Source of the DNA: JAUWTJ01 sp965603015
GTDB taxonomy: Bacteria; Pseudomonadota; Alphaproteobacteria; M2410
Assembly (NCBI GenBank): GCA_965603015.1
Contig: CBFDBJ010000021.1
Span: forward strand, 1 to 43,464
DNA length: 43,464 nt
Direction: 5' to 3'
The notes below the pieces were generated by a model, which was given only the letters and a program-made list of their open reading frames with translations, made no database searches and had not been told where the DNA came from. The position numbers and the translations under genes were made by a program. The stretch's first letter is position 1. Every line of letters begins with the position of its first letter. This document shows, piece after piece, positions 16,897 to 24,625 of this stretch.

Positions 16897-18009
16897 ATGC
16901 CTTTCGATCCCGAAGAACGCGTTGCAAGACTTCGTCTCATCCGCACGCCTCAAGTCGGCCCCGTCACCTTTCATGACCTTATGGCCCGATTTAGTTCAGG
17001 GCGAGAAGCTCTTGAAAATATTGGGGGTTTATCTCTTCGCGGCGGCCGCACCAAAGCCCTCAAACCGGCAACCCGCGCCAGCGTCGAAGACGAAATGGCC
17101 ACCGCCGAACGCCTTGGCGCCTCAATCCTCTTTCACGGCGAAACAGAATATCCAGGTCTGCTGAGCACCGTTGAACCAGCGCCGCCCGTCATCATCACGC
17201 GTGGTTTCACTCATCTCTTCGAGAAGCCTTCTGTTGGCATGGTGGGCGCACGCAATGCCTCGGTCAACGGGCGCAAGATGGCCGCCTCTCTCGCTGCCGA
17301 CCTTGGCAAGGCAGGGTTCGTCGTCGTGTCTGGCATGGCCAGAGGCATCGACACGGCGGCCCATCAGGGTGCCCTTGAGACCGGGACCATCGCCGTTCTG
17401 GCCGGCGGCGTCGACGCGATCTATCCGCCTGAAAACAAGGATCTCTACGCAGCGATCGCCGAGCGCGGCACGATCATCTCGGAGATGCCGCCAGGCTATA
17501 CGGCAAAGGCGCGCGACTTCCCCCGGCGCAATCGGCTTATCTCCGGTCTCAGTCTGGGCGTCGTGGTTGTTGAGGCTGCCCTCAGATCTGGCTCTCTCAT
17601 TACCGCCCGCCTTGCCGGCGAGCAGTCGCGGGATGTTTTTGCCGTGCCCGGTTCACCGCTTGACCCCAGATGTCGCGGCTGCAATCAACTGATCAAGGAA
17701 AGCGCCCACCTGGTCGAAGCCGTCAATGACATCACCGACATTCTGACCCGCTCCCACCTCATGGATCATATGACAGAGCCGGGGAACGACAAATTCCGTG
17801 CAGCTTCGACGCCATCACTTGATGAAAGTATTGTCAAAGATTTCCGCAGCGCGATTACGGAACTCCTCAGCCCGACGCCGTGTGACGTCGATGATCTTAT
17901 CCGGGCATCCGGTGCGCCGCCCGCAGCGGTTCGGGCCGTCTTGACAGAACTTGCGCTCGCAGAACGTCTCGACAGATTACCCGGCGGCAAGGTGGCCTTG
18001 AAAGGCTGA
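16897..18009 (+). CDS. dprA: DNA-processing protein DprA (Smf)
   Basis: DprA protects incoming single-stranded DNA and loads RecA during natural transformation; in Rhodobacter it is also needed to receive gene-transfer-agent DNA. The 370-residue protein begins with a helix-hairpin-helix-like segment (ERVARLRLIRTPQVGPVTFHDLM). The Rossmann core carries VGMVGARNASVNGRKMAASLA, VVSGMARGIDTAAHQGALE, TIAVLAGGVDAIYPPENKDLY, FPRRNRLISGLS and EAALRSGSLITARLAGEQSRDVFAVPGSPLDPR. A C-terminal winged-helix domain (about 305-370) is present. The start ATG 16897 follows GGAGG at eight bases. In many alphaproteobacteria topA follows directly; here four genes intervene. Confidence 0.96.
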   Translation: MPFDPEERVARLRLIRTPQVGPVTFHDLMARFSSGREALENIGGLSLRGGRTKALKPATRASVEDEMATAERLGASILFHGETEYPGLLSTVEPAPPVIITRGFTHLFEKPSVGMVGARNASVNGRKMAASLAADLGKAGFVVVSGMARGIDTAAHQGALETGTIAVLAGGVDAIYPPENKDLYAAIAERGTIISEMPPGYTAKARDFPRRNRLISGLSLGVVVVEAALRSGSLITARLAGEQSRDVFAVPGSPLDPRCRGCNQLIKESAHLVEAVNDITDILTRSHLMDHMTEPGNDKFRAASTPSLDESIVKDFRSAITELLSPTPCDVDDLIRASGAPPAAVRAVLTELALAERLDRLPGGKVALKG

Positions 18010-18023
18010 TTGTGAAAGGTTGA

Positions 18024-18260
18024 TTACTTTTCGTCGCGCAGACGCGCGGCTTCAATGGCGACCATTTCCAGCAGGTATGTCAAAAAATTCAGTTCCCGTT
18101 CTTGCGCCGAGCGCAGGAAAACTTTCGTCTGATCAAAAACATAGGCAGAAAATTCTGCTGTGGTGGCTTGATCCAGGGCCGAGACCTCTTTGTCTTCTTT
18201 TTTGGATTTAGGCTCTGGATTGGCTTTCTTTAAGGGATATTCGATCCCATCGGTCCTCAT
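18024..18260 (-). CDS. Small hypothetical protein
   Basis: I do not recognise this 78-residue protein. It has a lysine/glutamate-rich first third (KKANPEPKSKKEDKE) followed by a probable amphipathic helix (ATTAEFSAYVFDQTKVFLRSAQERELNFLTYLLEMVAIEAARLRDEK). There is no signal peptide, membrane segment or cysteine. ATG 18260 lies seven bases after GAG in GAGAAATAAT; a TTG at 18272 is an alternative. It converges on dprA with 14 bases between stops. The helical second half suggests a small partner or regulatory protein, but no function can be assigned. Confidence 0.6.
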   Translation of the reverse strand: MRTDGIEYPLKKANPEPKSKKEDKEVSALDQATTAEFSAYVFDQTKVFLRSAQERELNFLTYLLEMVAIEAARLRDEK

Positions 18261-18547
18261 ATTATTTCTCAAAGCCCTTCAACAGTCGCCCATAAAAGTA
18301 TGGTTAATTTTTCCTCACAATCGGTATAAGTAATTGAAATCACATAAACAACCCTTTTGCGTGCATTTCGACCATCTTCACTTTTTAAGGGCATGAAGTT
18401 GTTATCCCCGAAAGTCTGACGCGACCTACACTCTCGTGAACTCGCCAACTCGCCAGTGAGACAATCAGCCACACTCACTGCAAGGCAACAAATAAGACGA
18501 CAGGCCGGATTCCGGGGCCAGGGGTCTCAATCACGAAAAAGTGTTTC

Positions 18548-19024
18548 ATGTCTTACCAAGACGCATATCCGCCAGGCTCTCGGGCTCAATCAAAACCGGC
18601 TTCCTTGCACGGGATCCTTGTCAGAGATGACATGCGCCCCGACAGCATTCGAGGGTCCTTCTACCTGAACGGCAAACACTTTCACGTCCTTGAACCGCCA
18701 TGGCGCAACAACACGCGCAACAAAAGCTGCATCCCTCCGGGCACATACGAAGCCAGGTTCCTGCCCCGCTCCACCAGCGGTAAATATCGCAATGTCTTCT
18801 GGCTGCAAGATGTGCCTGGCCGCAGCGGCATCCTCATTCACAGCGGCAATGTCGTCGATCACACACGCGGCTGTCTCATCATCGGCAAGCGGCGCGGCAC
18901 GCTCGCTGGCCAGCCCGCTGTGCTCAATTCCAGAACCGCGCTTCTGGAACTCGCCGCCCTCACAAGGCAAAACGACTTTCGCCTCACCATTCCTCAATGC
19001 ACCACAGCCGGAGATCAGACATGA
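18548..19024 (+). CDS. DUF5675 family protein (phage-associated)
   Basis: The 158-residue protein matches the DUF5675 pattern. FHVLEPPWRNNTRNKSCIPPGTYEARF is followed by VPGRSGILIHSGNVVDHTRGCLIIG, a layout I associate with phage genomes. The invariant-looking C61, H98 and C109 stand out. H98-S-G-N followed by G108-C109 resembles the His/Cys arrangement of L,D-transpeptidase-type (YkuD) catalytic sites, so a peptidoglycan-related role is possible but unproven. There is no signal peptide. The stop overlaps the start of the holin-like gene by four bases, which ties it to a lysis or release function (inference). About 285 bases before it hold no gene that I can see. Confidence 0.72.
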   Translation: MSYQDAYPPGSRAQSKPASLHGILVRDDMRPDSIRGSFYLNGKHFHVLEPPWRNNTRNKSCIPPGTYEARFLPRSTSGKYRNVFWLQDVPGRSGILIHSGNVVDHTRGCLIIGKRRGTLAGQPAVLNSRTALLELAALTRQNDFRLTIPQCTTAGDQT

Positions 19025-19551
19025 TCAGCGCCCTTGCAGAAATTTTCGCCTCAACCGGACTTGGCGCGCTTGTCGGTCTCCTGGGCAGTTGGCTCACCAA
19101 GCGCGAGGAACGACGTAACCTGGAATTAAAACTCGCCCATGACATAAAGATGGCCGATATACGAAAACAGGAGGCCGCTTTCGAGTTCGAACACGAACTC
19201 GCTATGGCTGACAAACAGGTTGAGCGGGCGCAGGCCGAGGGAGACATCGCCCGCGACATTGCCGAGATGGGAGCGTTCAGGGACGGCCTCAAAGAACAGC
19301 AGATAATTTACAGGATCAAATGGGTCGATGCGATCCGCGGGGTGATGCGGCCCGTCATCACGATCTATCTGCTCGCACTGGCAACCCTCGTCACCCTAAA
19401 GGTCGGCAGTGCATCCGGAGGACTGGAAGCGCTGGACAGATCCGCCATGGAGACACTTTACAGCGACACCATCACCCGGATCTTTTTCCTGGTCACGACG
19501 GCAGTCACATGGTGGTTCGGATCGAGGCCAAGTAGCCCGCGCAAACCATAA
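19021..19551 (+). CDS. Holin-like membrane protein of the gene-transfer-agent 3TM type
   Basis: The 176-residue protein has a hydrophobic segment at about 6-24. A long charged, probably coiled-coil stretch (25-100, rich in Glu, Lys and Ala) follows. Two further membrane segments lie at about 112-128 and 150-167, and it ends in VTWWFGSRP. The RGVMRPVITIYLL and TTAVTWWFGSRP elements resemble the family named holin of 3TMs for gene-transfer release (GTA_holin_3TM). The start ATG 19021 overlaps the DUF5675 stop, so the genes are coupled. No capsid, portal or tail gene is nearby, so this is an isolated release-type cassette or a remnant. The assignment is from pattern memory and needs a profile search. 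Confidence 0.65.
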   Translation: MISALAEIFASTGLGALVGLLGSWLTKREERRNLELKLAHDIKMADIRKQEAAFEFEHELAMADKQVERAQAEGDIARDIAEMGAFRDGLKEQQIIYRIKWVDAIRGVMRPVITIYLLALATLVTLKVGSASGGLEALDRSAMETLYSDTITRIFFLVTTAVTWWFGSRPSSPRKP

Positions 19552-19561
19552 GACATCCATA

Positions 19562-21652
19562 CTAGAGGTTCTGGAATTTCAGTAATTTGAGAACATTGGA
19601 ATAGTCATTGGTCCACAAATTGGTCGCGCGGGTTTGATCTCTTGATTCAAACCACGGATCATCCCCGAGCGCTGCGATCGTCGTGTCATCAGAAGACAGA
19701 ATAATCCATTGCGCCCCTGTCGTCCCTTCCTCGGGATTGCGGGGCGAATTGATATAGGCACTCTTCAAACCATAGCGATCGGCGAGCCCCCAGATGACGG
19801 ACCGCAGATCAAAGTAATTGTTGGAGATGTGGATCGAAATCACGCCCCCGTCACGCAGATGTCCCAGATAGGTGGCAAAGGCCTCTTCGGTTAACAGGTG
19901 AACCGGTATCGCATCGCCGCTGAAAGCATCAAGAACCAGGATGTCGTAGTTTTGCGGCGTTTCCTTTTCCATGGTAATCAGGGCATCGCCCTCGACAACC
20001 GACACCGCGGCGAGAGTTCTTGAAAGATAATCGAAGGACGTGCGGGCAATCTTCGTTATGGCCGGATTGATCTCATAAAACCGGATCGTATCCCCGGCCC
20101 TGCCATAGGCTGATAGCGTACCGGCGCCAAGTCCGACAACGCCAATCTTGCGCGCCCGTCCCCCCGTAGCCCCATCCCGGTTCAACGCCATAATCCGGCC
20201 GACACCGGTCGTTCGTCCATAATACGACGTCGGAATATCAAGCCTCGCATCTTCAAGATATTGCATGCCGTGAACAATGCGGCCGTGAATAAGCTGCCTG
20301 ACGCTATGTCCCTGATCATCGATATAATCTGACTGTTTCAGGACGCCGTAGAAGTTACGCGACGTTGTTACGTTCCCCTCACCACTGCTGATGACGGTCA
20401 CCATATGGAGTCCCACAAAAGCCAGCGCACCAACTCCCGCCAGCGCCGCCTTGAAGGCCGGCCCGCTGTTGTTGACGAAGGATGCCGGGTCATGGCGATT
20501 GGCAAAAAGCGTCAGGGCAATAATCGCAAGGAAACTGATCTGAACCTCAAGATAGGATTCAAAGATCAATGGCGCGACCATCCCGACAAAAACCCCGCCA
20601 AGCGCGCCCCCGCCGGCAAGGCTGAGATAGAAACTCGTGAGTTTGTCAGGCCCCGGCCGTATCGACGCCAGTTCGCCGTGACACATCATGCAGGCAACAA
20701 ACAACAGCGCATTATAGGCAAGGATGCTCAGGATCGGCGCGTTCTGCTCAAACAAACCTTCGAGCGCGACCACGGTCAGGATGATCGCAATCATCGCCAC
20801 GGCATAAGGCCGTGGCCGATACCAGCGATCACTTTCAAAACACAAAATGAAGCTCAGCAGGTAAAGGCTGAGCGGAACCACCCAAAGCAGCGGAATGGCC
20901 GCAACGTCCTGGGTGATATGATTGGTGACCGACAACAACACCAGCGTGGCGCAAGCCGGCAGCCCGATCCACAGAATGCGGGACATCACAGAAACGTCAG
21001 AGCGCTGCTGGGCACTATTTGAGGTCTCGCCCGCTCCACTGTCTTGCCTGAAGACAAACAGGGTGCCGGCAATGATGGCTATCAGAACGGCAAAGCTGGC
21101 AAAGCCCCACGACCACAGATCAACCTGGTCGCTGACAGGAAGCAGCGGCTCAAAGACAATCGGGTAACTCAGGAGCGCCACGAAGGAGCCCAGATTGGAG
21201 ACCGCATAAAGCGGATAGGGAGACTTGCCTTCATGGGCGCGCGAGAACCAGACCTGAAGCAGCGGACCGGTCGAGCTCAACAAAAAATACGGGATCCCCA
21301 CTGTCGTACAAAGCAGCATCAAGATCGCAAAGGTCGGCGTCACCTCCTGATGGTCACGCCACAGGGGATCGGGTTCGATCGGCAAGAAAACCAGCGCCAC
21401 CGCCAGCAGGGAGACATGAATACCCGCTTGCCAATGCACGCTGAACCATTTCTGCAGCGCATGCGCGTAGGCATAGCCAAGAAAAAGAAAAACCTGGAAG
21501 AAAAGCATGCAGACTGTCCAGACCGCAGGCGTCCCGCCAAACCACGGCAAAACATACCGCGCCAGCATCGGCTGAACCTGAAACAACAGGAACGCACTGA
21601 CCAGAACAGTCATAACAAACAGAACCGCAGAAAACCGGCGCATAAAGCCCAT
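19562..21652 (-). CDS. Fused membrane/spermidine synthase-like protein
   Basis: The N-terminal part has about 10 to 12 hydrophobic helices. It opens with VLVSAFLLFQVQPMLARYVLPWFGG, the hallmark of fused MFS/spermidine synthase proteins. The last 200 residues form a spermidine-synthase-like methyltransferase fold. The nucleotide-binding loop VGVVGLGAGTLSAYG, the acidic FYEINP and LDAFSGDAIPVHLLTEEAF are all visible. Whether it makes a polyamine is unknown. I prefer ATG 21652, which follows GGAGG and GGAG sequences; the frame is open to ATG 21691 (709 residues) but that start has no ribosome site. The gene is convergent with the holin-like gene (10 bases apart) and divergent from topA. It interrupts the usual dprA-topA order. 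Confidence 0.85.
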   Translation of the reverse strand: MGFMRRFSAVLFVMTVLVSAFLLFQVQPMLARYVLPWFGGTPAVWTVCMLFFQVFLFLGYAYAHALQKWFSVHWQAGIHVSLLAVALVFLPIEPDPLWRDHQEVTPTFAILMLLCTTVGIPYFLLSSTGPLLQVWFSRAHEGKSPYPLYAVSNLGSFVALLSYPIVFEPLLPVSDQVDLWSWGFASFAVLIAIIAGTLFVFRQDSGAGETSNSAQQRSDVSVMSRILWIGLPACATLVLLSVTNHITQDVAAIPLLWVVPLSLYLLSFILCFESDRWYRPRPYAVAMIAIILTVVALEGLFEQNAPILSILAYNALLFVACMMCHGELASIRPGPDKLTSFYLSLAGGGALGGVFVGMVAPLIFESYLEVQISFLAIIALTLFANRHDPASFVNNSGPAFKAALAGVGALAFVGLHMVTVISSGEGNVTTSRNFYGVLKQSDYIDDQGHSVRQLIHGRIVHGMQYLEDARLDIPTSYYGRTTGVGRIMALNRDGATGGRARKIGVVGLGAGTLSAYGRAGDTIRFYEINPAITKIARTSFDYLSRTLAAVSVVEGDALITMEKETPQNYDILVLDAFSGDAIPVHLLTEEAFATYLGHLRDGGVISIHISNNYFDLRSVIWGLADRYGLKSAYINSPRNPEEGTTGAQWIILSSDDTTIAALGDDPWFESRDQTRATNLWTNDYSNVLKLLKFQNL

Positions 21653-21961
21653 AACTCCAATCGACCTCCAGAGGCCGCGAGTATCCATCATTGAGGTAAA
21701 GAGGCGATAAACCAGGACACTCTATATTGAGCGATCACACCGCCGCCGCGATGCGCAAATTGGGGGCAAATTGGCCATCCTCAGCCCCGTCATCCGGCCG
21801 CCGCGAAATTCCCGTAGTTGACATCCACGCCTCTTTTGACCATTTTCTCGACCTCATGGACGGGGGCACCGCTGCTCCCCTTAAGATCTTGCGAACCAAA
21901 TTCGTATAAATTTCAATTGGTTAACGCCCGTATTCGACAGTTTTTGAGGAAATAATCCCGC

Positions 21962-24622
21962 ATGTCCGCACCCAATGTCGTCATTGTTGAGTCGCCCGCC
22001 AAGGCCAAAACCATCAACAAGTATCTCGGCAACGACTATAAAGTGTTCGCCAGTTACGGCCATGTCAGGGATCTGCCATCGCGCAACGGCTCGGTCTTGC
22101 CGGACGAAAACTTCAAGATGGCATGGGATGTCGACCCCCAGTCGAACAAGCGGCTGAAAGAAATCGCATCTGCGGTCAAGGGCGCCAAAAAGCTCATTCT
22201 GGCAACTGACCCCGACCGCGAGGGCGAGGCCATTTCATGGCATGTGCTGGAAGTCCTGAATGAAAAGAAAGCGCTCAAAGGCGTCGATGTCGAACGCGTC
22301 CTTTTTAACGCGATCACCAAAAAATCAATCCTTGAGGCCATGGCGGCACCGCGCGAGCTCGACGACAAGCTGGTGGATGCCTACCTCGCCCGACGTGCGC
22401 TCGACTATCTCGTCGGTTTCACGCTTTCACCGGTGCTATGGCGCAAGCTGCCAGGCGCCCGCTCTGCCGGCCGCGTGCAATCTGTTGCGCTGCGCCTCAT
22501 CTGCGACCGTGAACTTGAAATCGAGGCCTTTGATGCGCGTGAATACTGGACCGTCGAAGCCGCGCTTCAGACCACAAGCGGCGCAGCCATAGCAGCGCGG
22601 CTGGTTAGTCTGGACGGCAAGCGCCTCGAAAAATTTGATCTCCCCGATGAAGCCGCAGCAAAAGCCGCAGCAGAGACCATCGGCGCGAATGATCTCAGCA
22701 TTGCCTCGGTCACATCAAAGCCCGCCAAAAGAAATCCGGCAGCGCCCTTCACGACGTCGACCTTGCAACAGGAAGCGGCCCGCAAGCTGGGCTTCTCGGC
22801 GACACAAACCATGCAGATTGCCCAGCGCCTTTATGAAGGCGTTGATGTTGGCGGCGACACCGCCGGTGTCATTACCTATATGCGGACGGATGGTGTCACC
22901 ATCATTGGTGAGGCACTCGACGAGCTGCGCGACGTGGTAAGTTCCGAATTTGGTGCCAACTATGTCCACCCGTCAGTGCGGACCTATCAGACAAAAGCCA
23001 AAAACGCGCAGGAAGGCCACGAGGCGATTCGACCGGTAGATTTCTCGCGCACGCCCGCCTCTCTCAAACACATCGAACGCGACCAACTGCGCCTCTACGA
23101 GCTGATCTGGAAGCGCGCCATGGCGAGCCAGATGGCCTCGGCCGAATTTGAACGCACAACCATCGAGATCGATTGCGGCGCCGGCAAGGCTGGTTTGCGC
23201 GCCAACGGTTCGGTGCAGATCTTTGACGGTTTCCTGAAGCTTTATCAGGAAGGCAAGGACGACAACGATACTGATGACGAGGAAGGCGGTCTTCTGCCAA
23301 AGGTTGCGGCGAAAGACACCCTGAACCGCAAAGACGTCACGCCGTCGCAACACTTTACCGAACCACCGCCGCGCTTTTCCGAAGCCTCGCTGGTCAAGAC
23401 CATGGAAGAGCTCGGCATTGGCCGCCCGTCCACCTATGCGTCCATTCTCACGGTGCTGAGCCAGCGCGCCTATGTCGTGCTCGAGAACAAGCGCTTTATT
23501 CCCGAAGACAAGGGCCGTCTGGTTACTGCCTTCCTGGAAAGCTTTTTCAACAAATACGTCCAGTACGATTTTACCGCTGACCTCGAGGAAAAGCTCGATG
23601 CGGTTTCCGAAGGCAAGCTGGGATGGCAAACGTTCCTCGGTGATTTCTGGACGGACTTCCATGTCCAGGTCGAGGATATTGCCGATGTGCGCATCACGCA
23701 GGTGCTGGACCGGCTGAACGAAGTTCTGGCGCCGCACGTCTTCCCGCCAACCGAAGACGGATCAGATCCGCGCAAATGTCCGAGCTGCGAGACCGGCCAG
23801 ATCAGCCTCAAAGTTGGTCGCTTTGGCGCATTTGTCGGCTGTTCCGACTATCCGGAGTGCAAGTTCACCCGCAAGTTTTCCGTCAAGGAAGGCGAGGACG
23901 GGGTTAACGAGCCAACAGTTTTGGGCAAGGACCCCGAAACCGGCCTCGATATCACCCTGCGCCCCGGGCGCTTTGGGCCTTATTTGCAAGTCGGCGAAAT
24001 GGAAGAAGACATCAAGCCGAAACGCTCCGGCTTGCCCAAGGATAAAGAGATCACCGATATCGATCTGGACTATGCCCTGAAGCTCCTCAGTCTGCCGCGC
24101 GATGTCGGTATCCATCCGGAGAGCGGCAAAAAGATTGTCGCAGCGCTCGGTCGTTATGGCCCCTACATTATGCATGAGGGCAAATACGCCAATCTGGAAA
24201 ACTCGGACGAAATTTTCACCATCGGCGTCAATCGCGCCGTGGTAGTGATCGCCGAAAAGAAAGGCCGCACCCGCCAGACAGCAGCGGCCCTGAAGGAACT
24301 CGGCGAACATCCCGAGACCGGAGAACGAGTCGCGGTCATGGATGGCCGCTACGGCCCCTACGTCAAACATCAAAAGACCAACGCGACCCTCCCCAGCCAC
24401 ATGGACCCGGAAAACGTCACCATGAATGACGCCATCGAGCTCATCGCGGAGAAAGAGAAAAAGGACGCCAAGAAGAAGCCGGTAAAGAAGAAGGCCGCCA
24501 AGAAGAAAGTCGCAAAGAAAAAGACTGTCAAAAAGAAGGTGGCAAAAAAGAAAACCGCCAAAAAGAAAACTGCAAAGAAAAAGGCAGCAACGAAGAAGAC
24601 CTCGACAAAGTCGGAGGCATAG
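21962..24622 (+). CDS. topA: DNA topoisomerase I
   Basis: This type IA topoisomerase relaxes negative supercoils. The 886-residue protein has the Toprim residues E10 (VIVESPAKAK) and D83-x-D85-x-E87 (ATDPDREGE). The active-site Y306 lies in GVITYMRTDG, and the strand-passage region includes GRVQSVALRLICDRE. One four-cysteine zinc motif (CPSC and GCSDYPEC) follows, then two further topo-type repeats without cysteines (RPGRFGPYLQVG, GRYGPYIMHEG). It ends in a lysine-rich tail of five-residue repeats, common in actinobacterial and alphaproteobacterial TopA for DNA contact. The start ATG follows GAGGAA at 10 bases. rnr begins three bases after the stop. Confidence 0.97.
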   Translation: MSAPNVVIVESPAKAKTINKYLGNDYKVFASYGHVRDLPSRNGSVLPDENFKMAWDVDPQSNKRLKEIASAVKGAKKLILATDPDREGEAISWHVLEVLNEKKALKGVDVERVLFNAITKKSILEAMAAPRELDDKLVDAYLARRALDYLVGFTLSPVLWRKLPGARSAGRVQSVALRLICDRELEIEAFDAREYWTVEAALQTTSGAAIAARLVSLDGKRLEKFDLPDEAAAKAAAETIGANDLSIASVTSKPAKRNPAAPFTTSTLQQEAARKLGFSATQTMQIAQRLYEGVDVGGDTAGVITYMRTDGVTIIGEALDELRDVVSSEFGANYVHPSVRTYQTKAKNAQEGHEAIRPVDFSRTPASLKHIERDQLRLYELIWKRAMASQMASAEFERTTIEIDCGAGKAGLRANGSVQIFDGFLKLYQEGKDDNDTDDEEGGLLPKVAAKDTLNRKDVTPSQHFTEPPPRFSEASLVKTMEELGIGRPSTYASILTVLSQRAYVVLENKRFIPEDKGRLVTAFLESFFNKYVQYDFTADLEEKLDAVSEGKLGWQTFLGDFWTDFHVQVEDIADVRITQVLDRLNEVLAPHVFPPTEDGSDPRKCPSCETGQISLKVGRFGAFVGCSDYPECKFTRKFSVKEGEDGVNEPTVLGKDPETGLDITLRPGRFGPYLQVGEMEEDIKPKRSGLPKDKEITDIDLDYALKLLSLPRDVGIHPESGKKIVAALGRYGPYIMHEGKYANLENSDEIFTIGVNRAVVVIAEKKGRTRQTAAALKELGEHPETGERVAVMDGRYGPYVKHQKTNATLPSHMDPENVTMNDAIELIAEKEKKDAKKKPVKKKAAKKKVAKKKTVKKKVAKKKTAKKKTAKKKAATKKTSTKSEA
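24470..24589 (+). repeat. Tandem 15-bp coding repeat in the topA tail
   Basis: Eight consecutive units encode KKK plus two small residues (KKKPV, KKKAA, KKKVA, KKKTV, KKKVA, KKKTA, KKKTA, KKKAA) at residues 837-876. Units vary between AAG and AAA codons, so the array is old or selected rather than freshly duplicated. It is a likely length-variable site between strains. Confidence 0.8.
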
Positions 24623-24625
24623 AGT

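Noticed and set aside
21727..21909. Possible 60-codon gene between the spermidine synthase-like gene and topA
   Set aside because: It has a TTG start without ribosome site and no recognisable feature; more likely promoter DNA of the two divergent genes.
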